From Macrosoma leucophasiata (lineage: Eukaryota > Arthropoda > Insecta > Lepidoptera > Hedylidae), in NCBI GenBank assembly GCA_036365455.1, contig JAWQUS010000022.1, positions 4,588,001-4,652,000 on the forward strand: DNA of 64,000 nucleotides. Direction: 5' to 3'. Of this stretch, positions 11,045 through 23,049 are shown one piece after another. Position 1 is the first letter of the stretch; every line of letters begins with the position of its first letter. The notes under the pieces were generated by a model that saw only the letters and a program-made list of their open reading frames with translations, made no database searches and was not told where the DNA came from. The translations under genes and the position numbers were made by a program.

Positions 11045-11527
11045 CTGTAGATTTTTACTGGTGGTAGAGCTCCAGTGACGGAGATCGCGTGCATAGGCAC
11101 CATCGCATTACCTAATATACCTACTTGCCGCTAAATGGTATTGTTCAGCATTATCGTGTTCCGGTCAGGTGGTAATGTACGGCCCTGTATTTTTTGTCAC
11201 AGAGGCATAACACCTTAGGAGTGGTAACGCATCTGCATTTTGACCTTGATCTGGTGGTAGAGCTGCACTGACGGAGCTCGCGGGCGTAGGCACCACCGCA
11301 TTACCTAATATACTTGCCGGTAAATGGTAGTGTTCAGCACTATCGTGTTCCGGTCAGGTGGTAATGTACGGCCCTGTATTTTCCGGCACAGAGGCATAAC
11401 ACCTCAGGAGTGGTAACGCATCTGCATTTTGACCTTGGTCTTCGTGTAAGTGTCTATAGGTTGCAGTCATCACTTAACGTCAATGTGAACTGCACGTTTG
11501 TTTGCCATTTTTATTACATAAAAAAAA
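11045..11527 (+). mobile_element. Two Rep-A copies head to tail
   Basis: 11045-11248 lacks its 3' end; a second copy begins CTGGTGGTAGAGCTGCACTG at 11250 and runs to the A-tail. Confidence 0.65.
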
Positions 11528-11668
11528 GATAGAAATCAAATAATAGAAGGAGTGGTGAGGCATCTACATTGAAATCTCTATATTTTAATTTGTTTATGGG
11601 CTGTCTCGACTCTAATTATCTGGTGGCCTTAATGTATGGCCCCGTTATCACTGTCACAGGTAGGTACA

Positions 11669-11985
11669 CATAGAGCAACATGGGCCATCGGCCGCGGCGG
11701 ACCGGAGGAGAGTGACAATGTGAAGCCTTTCCCCTCTGTCAAATTGCAACAAGCACAAGTGATCCTACGCCTGTCGCCGAGATGTTTAAATGTGTGCGTG
11801 GAATTGTTTATGTATTTTGTTAAAGTCAAGGTGTGAGTTTCGTAGTAAAAGATGATTTTTGTTGTGTGTGTGTGTGTGTGTGTGTCACACTATTCCCTCC
11901 CCCTGTCCGCAATTATAAATGACAGACTGTTTTGCATCGGTAATAAACGCTATGGTTACTCCCCGGTGGCCCGTGTTGCTCTATG
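11669..11985. mobile_element. MITE-B inside a Rep-A remnant
   Basis: CATAGAGCAACATGGGCC to CCCGTGTTGCTCTATG; contains a (TG)n run near 11864-11886. Rep-A bits flank it (about 11620-11668 and 11996-12020). Confidence 0.7.
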
Positions 11986-12224
11986 CAGATACATAACAGC
12001 TATGGTCTCAGGGGTGGCAACGAATGAGCGGCGAACGAATGGTTCTACCAAACCACACCCTGGACACTCGGCTAAAATTCCATATTAGCGCTTATTCTGG
12101 TTACCTATTAGAAAGGCATCAATCAGTGACGTACTTTTACATGCGCACACAGAGATGTAGCACGTAGGGTTATGACTTACAACAATCGTAAAATTAGCCT
12201 TCACATTGACCACGTCACCAAATT

Positions 12225-12379
12225 ATCTATCTGACGTTTGTCATCAAGTTTTGACCAATACCGGACTATCAGTGCCTACGTAGGCAGTGTGCAGCAGAGA
12301 TAACGCTCTACAATGTCGAAACTATCCGATTGTCTCTTTCGTAGGCTCGATGTGCAATATTTAATGTCCAGTACTGTAG
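12225..12379. mobile_element. MITE-J, right part
   Basis: GACCAATACCGGACTATCAG, AGAGATAACGCTCTAC and AGGCTCGATGTGCAATATTT to AGTACTGTA, matching the full copy at 40738-40992. Confidence 0.55.
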
Positions 12380-12576
12380 CAGAGAATATGTAATAATACT
12401 ACGTATAGAATGGACACTTCGACGTCTCGCCCGATTTGCACGCATTACTCAACCCCTTCCCCTCTTATGGGCGACGGTTGGTATTTTGTACGTGCTACGC
12501 ACACAGGTGCACGTGTAAATACACGTCACTGATTGATGTCTGTGTAATAGAGACCAAATTAAGCGTTTGTATGGAA

Positions 12577-12607
12577 TTTTGGCGGAGTGTCCGCGGTGTG
12601 ACTGTAC
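12577..12607. repeat. Single copy of the 19-bp unit seen at 58990
   Basis: GGCGGAGTGTCCGCGGTGTG, preceded by TGGAATTTT as at 58977-58984. Confidence 0.5.
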
Positions 12608-13017
12608 TTTGGCCTACACTTTCATTGTGAGACTATATTATGCAACAAAATACAATCACTGTATAAATATTCATTACTATAGCTAAAATCAATTTTATTG
12701 TTATCTAATTTTAAATGTACATCTGATCGTTTTGACCTTTTGTTATACACTGTTCGTGTTATTCTTTTAAGGTGAATACGCAGCAGCTGCCCCCGATTTT
12801 CATATTCTTAAAAATAACAAACTTGGAAATATAAAAGTTAGATACATTTAAATGTTATATTAAAGATATACTAGATTCTTTCAAATAGGGTAGGAATTCA
12901 CAAAAAAGAATTATTTACCGCGCTGTACCGTGCCATGCCGTTAGTGGGCGTCGGCCCTTACTCTAACCAAATCTAAACCTATCTGATTCATAAGAGTAAT
13001 GGAAAAATATGAAGATA

Positions 13018-13092
13018 CTTTTGTATGTACTTTCACACCAATTTACTTATGGGGTAAGCAGAGAGCGTGGGGCGCCAAAGATCCCCGTCTTT
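13018..13092 (-). mobile_element. RTE-D short fragment
   Basis: GGGGTAAGCAGAGAGCGTGG and GGCGCCAAAGATCCCCGTC match the RTE-D tail in reverse; diverged. Confidence 0.4.
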
Positions 13093-13101
13093 TTCCCCCC
13101 G

Positions 13102-13172
13102 TACCTAATTAAGTGTATGATTTCTGTTACTATGCAAATCATAGTAACAGAAATCATACACTTAATTAGGTA
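13102..13172. repeat. Perfect palindrome, 33-bp arms
   Basis: TACCTAATTAAGTGTATGAT...CTATG, loop CAAAT, exact reverse complement. Follows an RTE-D fragment. Confidence 0.85.
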
Positions 13173-13229
13173 TCAATTACTAACACATTAGCAATTAGCA
13201 TGCCAAGACTCTAGGATTCACATAGTTAT

Positions 13230-13693
13230 GAAAGGAGATGTTGCGAGCTCGGCTCTGGTTCGTACATGTCCTCAAAAAATGGGTAAATTAAAGAAGAATC
13301 CGAAAAAAATACAATTAATTTATTCAAGAATATATTTTAGAGATACAACCACATTTAATTCAAACGATTTTATCATTTTCAACCATGTTCAACATGGCGG
13401 CGATACAGCCGACGCTTGGGATAGTACCTACGTGGATAAAACAAAAATAATCGATTTCGATAGTATATAAAATATGACTTTTTTCTCAAAATGTCAAAAT
13501 GACATCGCCCGCCATTTCGCCGTGTTGGTTTTGAGTTGCAATTCTAACTGCAAATAATGTTTTGTAATTGCAAACAAAGCTTAATAAGTGAAAATATGCA
13601 GTAAAAAAACGTTTTTATATTGATTTTGCCTGTTAATGGTATTGTGTACAACACATGGCCGGAGGTCCATACATTTTTGCAACATCTCCTTTA
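13230..13693. mobile_element. MITE-K
   Basis: TIR AAAGGAGATGTTGC at left and GCAACATCTCCTTT at right (13679-13692). Copies at 15193-15665 and 55945-56460. Confidence 0.75.
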
Positions 13694-13755
13694 GGAGAAA
13701 TAGCATTAATTGCCATCGCTACCGTGCCATGCGGTCAGTGGGCAGCGGCGCTTAA

Positions 13756-14180
13756 ATTTAACAAATGGCCTTATTACACGGCCCGGTATTCAGGGTACGA
13801 TAGCAAGGGTCAGGGTAGTGTAATAACATTTAGGGAGTTAGGACCCTAATTAGGGCGACCGGAGCGGCCCGGTCAACCTAACGCCCTAACTACACACAGC
13901 ACAAATTTGAACAGTATGGAAACTCCGCATAAAACGTTCAAAACGGCACACTCACACAAATATGCGCATCGACGGTCGAGTAGCCAGTGACTCGGAGCTG
14001 CAGCACCGCGAGAACCGCTGAGCGGCCTCGTTGTTGCGCATGTTTGTATGATTGTGCCGTTTCAACGTTTTGTACGTAGGTACCATACTGTTTATATTTG
14101 GCCCTGTCGACCGGATAGTGTAATAAGCGGCAACCCGGCGCGAGGCCACGCCCACCCTTTCTGACGGACCCTGAAAATAG
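13756..14180. mobile_element. Fold-C element, unamplified copy
   Basis: Starts CTTATTACACGGCCCGGTAT and has one 111-bp-type unit, a middle with inverted GAACAGTATGG/CATACTG parts, and ends GGACCCTGAAAATAG, so its ends are inverted (TATTCAGGGT and ACCCTGAA). Confidence 0.55.
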
Positions 14181-14764
14181 TGGTCTAAAAAAAACTGAAC
14201 CAGTCTGGCAATTTTTGTGATACATGCCAAAAGTCTTATGAAATCCACAAAACAAAAATTAAATTTGCAATCAGTCGTTCCTCATTCACCTTAAAGAAAT
14301 CGAAATTTCTACACAGACGCCATTTTAAATATGTACATATCGAATATATAAATATTAATCAAATTTCAATCAATATCTTGTTACGAAATTCAAATTTTAG
14401 AACAATTCGAAAGAAACCGGTCGTTTTCGTAATCCGTTCTACATTACGATAAATGAATGTAATATTCGGTTGACAAATATTGATTAAATACTACTAGATT
14501 ATATCGCCTTAAATTGGAACTAATATTGATTATTTGTGGAAATACTGATCTAGAAATTTAGATACCAAATCACGATTTAATTTTATAAGTAATTTCATAA
14601 ATATTAAAATTTATTCTATTGTGTAAAAATCAGAACCGAAAGTTTGGAGGTGGGCGATGGTATCTGCGACACCGTTTCCAACTTTTGCAGATATTCATCG
14701 TTTTAATAATAAATGTATATAACTGTTGTAATGTTCCTAAATAATCATATATATATTTTTTATA
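14181..14764. other. AT-rich DNA, nothing recognised
   Basis: No ORF, RNA or repeat seen between Fold-C and SINE-H. A 107-residue ORF that enters SINE-H is not real. Confidence 0.5.
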
Positions 14765-15052
14765 ACTGCCTCGGTAGCCTAGTGGTAGCAGGCTACACAG
14801 GGTTCGATTCCCGGGTAGGGTTATCAGAGATAATGGTGTAAAGTCCTTTATCTCTGGTTCTATTGGGATTTTTTCCATTTTCTGGAAATTTCCCAGTATC
14901 TCGAAGTTTGGTAATCTGCCCGGAGATGTCAACAGGCTCGCCACTTGTAACATGGGCTAAAACGGCGAGTCGTGGGTGTTTGCATGTATGCTTGAATGCA
15001 TGCATTTACCTCTGCTTACTACTTCAGGGATTACAGGCGTGAAGTTACGTTA
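14765..15052 (+). mobile_element. SINE-H with shortened head
   Basis: ACTGCCTCGGTAGCCTAGTG start; about 25 bp between boxes A and B is deleted; normal tail to GTGAAGTTACGTTA. Confidence 0.7.
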
Positions 15053-15192
15053 AGTTTTTACTTTATTTTATTATAATTTTTAAGGTTATCACAAGGAAAA
15101 ACAAAATCCGTATAAGATCACTTGTGAGTATGTTTGTCTGTTTATTTATATAGCCAAAAAGACATTGAAATACATATTAAACTATTCAGTGC

Positions 15193-15665
15193 AAAGGAGA
15201 TGTTGCAAAAATGTATGGACCTCCGGCCATGTATTGTACACAATATCATTAAACAGACAAAATCAATATAAAAACGTTTTTTACTGCATATTTTCACTTA
15301 TTTTGCTTTGTTTCTAGTTACAAAACATAATTTGCAGTTAGAATTGCAACTTAAAACCAACATGGCGAATATGGCGGGTGATGTCATTTTGACATTTTCA
15401 TTTTAAAATTGTATTTTGAATATATTACTTGGAGAAAAAAGTAATATTTTCTAAATACTATCAAAATCGATTGATCCCAAGTGTCGGCTGTATCGCCGCC
15501 ATGTTTAACATAGTTGAAAATGATAAAATCATTTGAATTAAATGTGGTTGTAACTCTAAAACATATTCTTGAATAAATTAATTGTATTTTTTTCGGATTC
15601 TTCTTTAATTTACCCATTTTTTGAGGACGTGTACGAACCAGAGCTGAGCTCGCAACAACTCCTTT
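15193..15665. mobile_element. MITE-K, inverted copy
   Basis: Left AAAGGAGATGTTGC, right GCAACAACTCCTTT; GTGC flanks both sides (possible 4-bp TSD). Interior ORFs are repeat sequence. Confidence 0.75.
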
Positions 15666-15762
15666 GTGCCAAAGTCAAATATCCTCCCACTTCTGTCAGC
15701 TGGAAATTAAACAGGTGAGAAAATCCATGGTACTAGTACATAAAACTAATTTAAAAAGATCA

Positions 15763-15987
15763 GATGGTTGCAGAGGCGCCCAGGAAGACCAAGACTGACC
15801 TACCACGACCAAATAGGTCGAGTTCTGTCTGATGGTGGGATCAAAAGTCTTAGGAATCGGCGTGCATGAATGAGGAGAATGATGAAGGTAGACGAGGCAC
15901 GAGAGGTATGTCAGGACCGAAATATCTGGTGCTCTACACTCTCTGCCTACCCCGTTAGGGACCTGGCGTGAAGATGCATACATACAT
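15763..15987 (+). mobile_element. RTE-D, 5'-truncated, with TSD
   Basis: LINE tail between exact AAAAAGATCA copies (15753-15762 and 15988-15997). Confidence 0.7.
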
Positions 15988-16134
15988 AAAAAGATCACGA
16001 CTAAGAAGACTCGACAACTATCTGAGTAATAGCCGTTCAAGTCACGAAATGTACTTAGAAAAACGCCACTCTACATCCCACGTATCCCGACACGCATTTG
16101 GCACGGCGTTTTTTATATAAACGTTTTTTATTTA

Positions 16135-16447
16135 ACTGCCTCAGTAGCGTAGTGGTAGCAGGCCACTACTATTGCGCTGGAGGTCCTGGGTTCGATTCCC
16201 GGGTCGGGGACTATCAGAGATAACGGTTTAAAATCCTTTATCTCTGCTTCTCTTGGGATTTTTCCATTTTCTGGAAGTTTCCCAGTACCCCGGAGTTTGG
16301 TAATGTGCCCGGAGATGGCAACAGGTTCGCCACCTGTTACATGGGCCAAAACGTAACCGGCGAGTCGTGGGTGTTTGCATGTATGATTGAATGCATGCAT
16401 TTACCTCTGCCTACCTCTTCGGGGATTACAGGCGTGAAGTTACGTTT
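16135..16447 (+). mobile_element. SINE-H, full length
   Basis: tRNA-like head with boxes A and B (CCTGGGTTCGATTCCCGGG) and full tail. ACGTTTTTTAT at 16121-16131 and 16448-16458 is a likely TSD. Confidence 0.75.
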
Positions 16448-17029
16448 ACGTTTTTTATATACTCTTATTTTTTTGTACAAATCATGCCATGCTCTTGGCC
16501 GTATCAATTTGCCCCACTTTCCCTTTAAATCGAGAAGACTTTGAGTGCTATATAATGTCAATTGTTGACAAAGCCCATGACGTCTATGGAAAAACGAAAT
16601 AGCGTAACTAGATGCATGTGAACAAAAGAGATACCACTACCTATTTATTAAAACGTCACTGAGCAAACCATGATAAGCGAAATTTTAGTTACCTATTTAC
16701 CACACGGTATTGCTGGTAATACTAACTATGAATTCTGTGTTATTTCTATATCATAATACTAGTAGGTAAGTGTAGGGACTTGAGGGCGTAGGCACCACCG
16801 AATCACCTTATCTATAAGCTGCCAAATGGTAGTGTTCAGTACTATCGTGTTCCGGTAAGTTGGTAATGTATAAAAGGTTTTTACACGACACGGTATTCAG
16901 GGTCCGGCAGAAAGAGTGGGCCTCGCGTCGGGTTGCCGCTTATTACACTATCCGGTCGACAGGGCCCTAACTCAGACACAGTATGGAAACTACGTACAAA
17001 ACGTTGAAACGGCGCAATCACTATGAAAC

Positions 17030-17075
17030 GTAGTGAATAGTATGTTAACTATGTAGTTAACATACTATTCACTAC
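17030..17075. repeat. Perfect palindrome, 22-bp arms
   Basis: GTAGTGAATAGTATGTTAAC and TA, loop TG, exact reverse complement. Inside Fold-C. Confidence 0.8.
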
Positions 17076-17145
17076 ATTACTGGTCACCCTAATTAGGGCC
17101 CTAACTCCCTAAATGTTATTTCACTACCTTGACCTTTTTTTCTCA

Positions 17146-17331
17146 CAGCCCACAGTAGGTATAAAACTGTGTCGTGGGTGCCGTTGTACACATACAACAC
17201 ATACACAAAGACCCAGACCCGAAACAAATATCTGTAGGCCATACAAATATTTGTTCCGATGCGAGGGTCGAACCCGCGACCCTTCGAATCAAACGGTGGT
17301 TTTGCACCGCTGGACTAAGCGGGTCGTCAAA
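17146..17331 (-). mobile_element. SINE-G
   Basis: Minus strand: tRNA-like head with GCTTAGTCCAGCGGTGC-type box A and GGGTTCGACCCTCGC box B, then AGATATTTGTTTCGGGTCTG and ACAACGGCACCCACGAC. Confidence 0.7.
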
Positions 17332-17676
17332 ATTACCTTGCTATCGTACCCTGAATACCGGGCCGTGTATTAAGCCCAATAGGCCCGTAATGTAACCACA
17401 GACAGACTGGCAACACGTCTGCATTTTTATGTGTGTTCAAGTCATTACTTAATATCAATGGGTCATGCATGCTTGTTTTCCACTTTCGTTGTAGAAAAAA
17501 AACCACGCCTGTTTGCGATAGCAGCAGTAGTTTTGTCGCGACACGCTGCTGTTCACTCCATGTTATGTTATACTACTGATCTATTAGAAGCGGAGGGCAA
17601 CACGCATTTGTTCGCTATTAATTGACTGACTGCTCAAAATCGGAGCAAAATGTTTTAAAGGCGGTACGAAACTGAT

Positions 17677-17813
17677 CGTTTACTTAGGAATCGGCGTGCA
17701 TGTATAAAGAGAATGATGAAGGTAGATGAGGCACGATAGGTATGTCAGGACCAGGATATCTGGCGCTCTACATTCTCTGCCTACCCCGTTAGGGACCTGG
17801 CGTGACGATACAT
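17677..17813 (+). mobile_element. RTE-D, 5'-truncated, with TSD
   Basis: LINE tail between exact ACGAAACTGAT copies (17666-17676 and 17814-17824). The host sequence recurs at 19848-19925 (GGCGGTACGAAAC, TACGCGGTCGG). Confidence 0.7.
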
Positions 17814-17875
17814 ACGAAACTGATTAAATAATGTCATAATCGAAATAATTTGGGTTACGCGGTCGGGCCTTAGGC

Positions 17876-18414
17876 GTGTGAACTATATTTTGTATGGACA
17901 TTTTGTTACAAAATTCTCACAAATACCTACTAACCTTGGTTGTTCATGTACATAACAAAAAGTCATTAACACTTAAAATGCGAGTTAAAAACGTGGGAAA
18001 AATTACAATTGCAGAAGTCATTGCCCGTTACCAGAAGGACGTGCAAATAATTTATATAAAGCGTATGGTTTATTATTTTTAATATTATTTCTTATCTTGG
18101 TTCAAATCCAAATGGCCCTCTCTTGCATAGTATTAAGCTTTTCTATTAGTTGTTGTTTTTAGGGATTTTGGGAAAACAGAACCCTTAGGGATACATTTCA
18201 CCGGGTCGCAATGGTGGCGAAACCAGTCACCGCCACCAACAAAATGTATACAGCTCTAAAGAGCGCTACTCACCTGTTGTCCGTTTGGTTGCACAACCAA
18301 TTTGGCGGCGCATTCGGCTCGGACGCCGGCACACAAGGATACTGGTCGCGCCGCCACGCTGGTTGTGCTACCAATAATTACTTTAGCGGTTTCTCACTCG
18401 GTCACTTTAACGCC
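17876..18414. other. No recognised feature
   Basis: A 62-residue and part of a 108-residue ORF occur but lack family resemblance or splice context. Confidence 0.4.
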
Positions 18415-18590
18415 CGCTATCTATCGATAGTAACCGGGACCGACGGCTTAACGTGCACTCCTAAGCACGGAAACGCGCATATTAATTTGCCACTAGCGGT
18501 CACCCATCACACACCCGACCGCGCCAGTATCGCTTAACCGAGTAGACCACTTGCGATCTACACCAGCCGTGGGCCCATGCGCGCTTCAGA
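18415..18590 (-). mobile_element. 5S-SINE head part
   Basis: Minus strand shows GGTTAAGCGATACTGGCGCG and GTGATGGGTGACCGC, the 5S promoter-like segment; 3' half missing. Confidence 0.65.
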
Positions 18591-18596
18591 CTATTA

Positions 18597-18853
18597 TTAA
18601 CTAGCTGATCCGGCAAACTTCGTATTGCCTCAGAATGAAATAATGTGTCAAAGGTTTGATAGATACGGACGTATGGGAAAATAAAATTGTGGTTTTTACT
18701 ATTTCCCTTCAATTTCTTCATATTTTCTTAACTTTCAAACCTTCCCTGGACTTCCAAAAAAAATTCAAAATCAAAATTAGCTAAATCGGTGGAGCCGTTC
18801 TCGAGAGTTTTAACGAGACTAACGAACAGCAATTGATTTTTATATATACAAGA
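18597..18853 (-). mobile_element. Hel-N Helitron-like element
   Basis: Begins AACTAGCTGATCCGGCAAAC on the + strand, the reverse of the Hel-N 3' end; ends with CAATTGA. Confidence 0.5.
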
Positions 18854-19365
18854 TTAAAGAAAATTGTCATATTCAGGGGGGGGGTCTTAGTTTTTGTGCC
18901 GTAATATTTTTAGTGGGGGAGTCACAGATAGTGTGACCACGTGTGACACAGCGTGTCAATTGGGAGGGAGTGGGGGCAGAAAAGGCTTATTTGCGGACAT
19001 CATTATAATTAAACAACTGACGTGAAAGAATCTTCACATTATGGTAATTATATTTAACATAGTCATTATGTTCTGTTTGTTCAAATTAGTACTCAAATAC
19101 GTACTTTATACGTGTTACCCACGTTTAAATGACGTCTCGTTCTCCTTGACATGTAGCAACATGGACAGTAAATAGACCAACGCAAATATGTTTTGTGGAA
19201 ATCGAGAAACGAGACAACAGTGAGCTGTGTCTTTAAGGTATTTTGTGCACAAATATTTGTATGTGAGGAGGCCTAACTTTAATGCTTTCGTGATGCGTTC
19301 GATTTTGACGTCATGCTGTCAGCCTTCTTTTTTTTTGCTAATAATCATCATCTCTCCCTCTGCAC
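18854..19365. other. No recognised feature
   Basis: Contains G-rich runs near 18876-18883 and 18960-18976, otherwise plain AT-rich DNA. Confidence 0.4.
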
Positions 19366-19500
19366 GTGAAGCGTAACAGGGCAAGGGGATGGTTCGGGGG
19401 TCGAGGTGCAACCCTCCTTCCCCGGGCCTACTGCTCCCGAAGCGTCGGGGCGTGCTCGAATTGGGGGGATGGTGGCACGCAGGGAAACTCGCCGAGGAGG
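19366..19500 (+). mobile_element. LINE 3'UTR fragment (same family as 42490-42940)
   Basis: Its frame (RGWFGGRGATL) matches the shadow frame at 42598-42846 (RGWFGGRGVAL), showing homology to that LINE tail. A T-rich run follows. Confidence 0.5.
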
Positions 19501-20008
19501 GGCACTTATTATTATTTTTTTTTTTTGGTGTTTTTTATAGTTGTTTTTTTATTTTTTTTTTATTAGGGGCATTTTTTTCATTTCCTCGGCTATTCCCCCG
19601 CGTGCCGCTTATAATTGGTTGAATATGTGCAAATTCCCTTTTGTCAGGGGCCACACGTCCGCGCCATCACTCTGGCCTAAGCCGGGTGACGCGGCCGCGA
19701 TCCCGGACGACAACTCCGGGACTCGACCGGGGTTGGGCCGATCCCAATCGGTGGCTGGGGCACGAACCCGGGTCTGTCAGGCTTCGTACCGCCTAACTTT
19801 TGCCAGGAATTGTTTTCTTCCGCAGGTACATACTTATTAGAGCAACATTTTTGATAGGCGGTACGAAACCGACAACTCTGACAAGACGACACCATAGTCG
19901 AAACCAGTAGAGTTACGCGGTCGGCCCCACATCTATAAAAGCATTTTTTTTTAATTAAAACTTATTTCTTTAGCGGCGTTGTGCACTTTTTGTGATAAGT
20001 AAAAATAT

Positions 20009-20140
20009 GTTAGGCCTCAGGAGTGGTAACACTTTTGCATTTTGACCTTGGTCTTTATGTGGGTGTCTATAGGCTGCAGTCATCACTTAACATCAATGTG
20101 AACTGCATGCATGATTGCCACTTCGATTACATAAAAAACC
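20009..20140 (+). mobile_element. Rep-A 3' part
   Basis: GTTAGGCCTCAGGAGTGGTA through CTGCATGCATGATTGCCACT and A-run; 5'-truncated, the pattern of LINE-type retroposition. Confidence 0.6.
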
Positions 20141-20640
20141 ACGTTAATATTCAAGTTTTCACTTTTTTGGCACTTCTGGAGCTAAACCGTTTTTTTACAT
20201 AAAGAAGGTGGCTAGCAAGCATACAGTTCTGATATGCAATATCTCCTGCTGTGGACTGTAATTGGTTCGCAAAATCAGTCAGTTATCCAATTTACAATCA
20301 AGTGTCCAATACTACCTACTTTTCACCAGCAGTGTAGCTAGGGTCTGCCGCAGGCACTTTTGTTATAGGCGCAAAGCTCAAGGCAGCGCAATATTCTAGA
20401 CGATTTTTTTTCGAGCTAAATTAAAGATTAGCATAGTCTAACGTCCAAGTCTTGTAAGATTTGAACTTTGCTCCCCTAATGCATACTCAGAGCTGCGATG
20501 AACGTCACGTAAAGTAATGCTTAACTAGGGTTGCCAACTAACTTTTATTAGAAGTAATTGATTATTGATCATTATTGATCATTATTAAAAAAATATTAGG
20601 TATCGTTTATTAAAAAAAAAGGTATTTTATGGTACTTTCA

Positions 20641-20742
20641 TATGAGGTTGATGAGGCACGGGAGGTGTGTCAGGACCGGGATATCTGGCGCTTTACACTC
20701 TTTGCTCACCCCGTCAGAGACCTGGCGTGATGTTACATTTTA
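20641..20742 (+). mobile_element. RTE-D fragment
   Basis: TCAGGACCGGGATATCTGGC and CAGAGACCTGGCGTGATG. Confidence 0.5.
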
Positions 20743-21403
20743 TATTTTAAAAAATCGTGTCTTTAAAAAAATGTCGTTAAACTTTATGTAAGTTGTTATC
20801 ATTGGAGCTAATTTTTGATCAATTTCAATGAAGCACCTAACCTTTATGTTAAACCAAAATGGCGGTCCAAAAATAACGAAGGAAAGTGTTAGACAGCTTT
20901 AAAATGAAGAATAAAAAACCGAAAGAAAAGTATATATTTCTTTGAATTAATGATAAAATAAATGGAAAACTAAACATAGGTCAACTTATATGCCGCGTAT
21001 ATTCAATACTCCATTTTAGAGTACCTACGGTTGTCAACCCTACACAAACAAGACCAGTCACTCTCAAATACTACTTGGGTAGTCTTGCAGAGTGAGTAGG
21101 TATAGGTACCTTTATATGTCAGTCAGTCTCTTGTGAGAACTCTGGCTCCACAGACGCGTAACGTGTAATTCAAATATTATATATTTCTTACGTAAAATAA
21201 ATCTAAAAATAAATACCATAACGTGAGTGCAGTGTTTTTTATGTAAAGTCTGTGATTGTAGGATTAACAGTGAAGGCATTTCCTTATCTTGGAATTTTTT
21301 ATTCTTAAGAAGTAAGTACGGTACGGTAAATTTATATACAGCTTTTACACGCGACTTTGTCCGCGTAGAATTAGTAACATAAGTTATGGACAATACAATT
21401 TCA
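20743..21403. other. AT-rich, one short Helitron-like fragment
   Basis: CACGCGACTTTGTCCGCGTA at 21349-21368 matches the repeat at 830-1067. Nothing else recognised. Confidence 0.4.
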
Positions 21404-21636
21404 TCAAACACCCACGATTCACCGGTTATGTTTTTGGGGCCCATGTAGGTAAGTAGGCGTTGCCATCTCCGGGTACATTACCAAACTCCGAAACCTCCAG
21501 AAAATTGAAAAATCCCAATAGAACCAGGCATAAAGGATTTTAAACCGTTATCTCTGATAGTCCCCGACCCGGGAATCGAACCCAGGACCTCCAGCGTTGT
21601 AGTGGTGGCCTGCTACCACTAGGCTACTGAGGCAGT
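21404..21636 (-). mobile_element. SINE-H, 3' end missing
   Basis: Head intact on - strand (GCCTCAGTAGCCTAGTGGTA; GGGTTCGATTCCCGGG); tail stops near CCACGATTCACCGG. Confidence 0.7.
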
Positions 21637-22039
21637 TAAATTATTAAAAAAAATATGATTTATCGATTTAATTTTATTATTAAATTGTTATTAATGAATA
21701 CCTATTGGATTCTCATAATAAGTAATTCACTATAGGTAGTTTGTAACCCGACGATGGGGTTTTGGCGGGAACCTTGAAAGAGGCGTATGGTGCTCTTATT
21801 TTATTTCATTTCCTTGGTGTATTTTTAAGTTATATTGAATAAAGTTGGTGGCATTTTGTTTGATATAGGTTTGTGACAGTGCCCGTGTCTAGTGAAATAG
21901 AATAACAGTGCGAAAACACGACCTTTCAGGTTGCCTCCAAAACTTCATTGTAAATGTTCTGGTAAAGTAGCCATCGCTTTACTCGAATAACTTGATTGTA
22001 ACTCACTTGACTGACATATTATACTTGATAACTTATATA

Positions 22040-22245
22040 AGGACCAAGACTGACCTACCATGACCAAATAGGTCGAGTTCTGTCTGATGGTGGGGTCAAA
22101 AGTCTTAGGAATCGGCGTGCATGTATGAAGAGAATGATGAAGGTGGACGAGGCACGAGAGGTTTGTCAGAACCGGGATATCTGGCGCTCTACACTCTCTG
22201 CCTACCCCGTTAGGGACCTGGCGTGAAGATACATACATACATACA
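22040..22245 (+). mobile_element. RTE-D, 5'-truncated, with TSD
   Basis: LINE tail ending in (CATA)n, between exact TAACTTATATA copies (22029-22039 and 22246-22256). Confidence 0.75.
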
Positions 22246-22317
22246 TAACTTATATACTTGATACTAACATATTATACTTGATGACTATATTAAACAAACT
22301 TTTACGCTGCTTAAATA

Positions 22318-22378
22318 AATACGAAATATCGTTTTACTTGACACTGGCAATATGCGTAACAGCAATGCTATAATACCA
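22318..22378. repeat. Second copy of the 1070-1130 repeat
   Basis: CGAAATATCGTTTTACTTGA then ACTGGCAATATGCGTAACAG. Confidence 0.45.
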
Positions 22379-22729
22379 AAAAAAAAAAAAAAACCCGACG
22401 ATGCAAAAGTGTCCTTATATACCAATTTGAAATAAATGATTTGTTTTTTATTTAATGCAGGCCGGTTTTCAAATTCCATTTTCAAATTCAAAATGTACCT
22501 AATTATTTTATTATCAGGGTTCAACACCTCGTTTTACTAAATACGTTTTCATATTTAGATAAATAGATAGTTTCATAATACAGAATCCACATGAAAATAA
22601 CTCGTTTTTAAGTATATCTAATCTTCGAATTTTAAACTCGATGTCGGTTTATAGCAGTCGTACTAATTAGACATTGTAAATTATAATTATTTTCGGATCA
22701 AAAGAATTCGTTGCAAGTTTTTATGACTA

Positions 22730-23026
22730 TGTAACTTCACGCCTGTAATCCCCGAAGGGGTAGGCAGCGGTAAATGCATACATGCAAACACCCACGACTC
22801 GCCAGTTACGTTTTGGCCCATGTAATAGGTGGCGAATCCGTTGCCATCTCCGGGCATATTACCAAACTCCGAGGTACTGGGAATCTTCCAGAAGATGGAA
22901 AAATCCCAATAGAACCACAGATAAAGGATTTAAAGCCGTTATCTCCGATACCCCCGACCGGGAATCGAACCCAGGACCTCCAGCGTAATAGTAGTGGCCT
23001 GCTACCACTACGCTACTGAGGCAGTT
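22730..23026 (-). mobile_element. SINE-H, full length
   Basis: Tail CTTCACGCCTGTAATCCCCG at left, tRNA-like head ending GCAGTT at right. Confidence 0.75.
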
Positions 23027-23049
23027 AAAGTTTTATGAATATGGACAGG

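Larger units (their letters stand above)
16873..17375. mobile_element. Fold-C element, inverted copy with nested SINE-G
   Basis: Begins TTTTTACACGACACGGTATT and CAGGGTCCGGC, runs through TATCCGGTCGACAGGGC, and ends CCTGAATACCGGGCCGTG. It interrupts a Rep-A copy and holds a SINE-G and a perfect palindrome. Confidence 0.55.
16770..17500 (+). mobile_element. Rep-A split by Fold-C
   Basis: Body to GGTAATGTAT (16872), then resumes at about 17376 and ends with TGCATGCTTGTTTTCCACTT and an A-run. Confidence 0.55.

Noticed and set aside
13938..14255. 105- and 98-residue ORFs on the - strand
   Set aside because: Overlapping frames within Fold-C; no family resemblance.
21945..22238. 97-residue - strand ORF
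   Set aside because: Antisense to an RTE-D LINE tail; the coding direction of the LINE is +.
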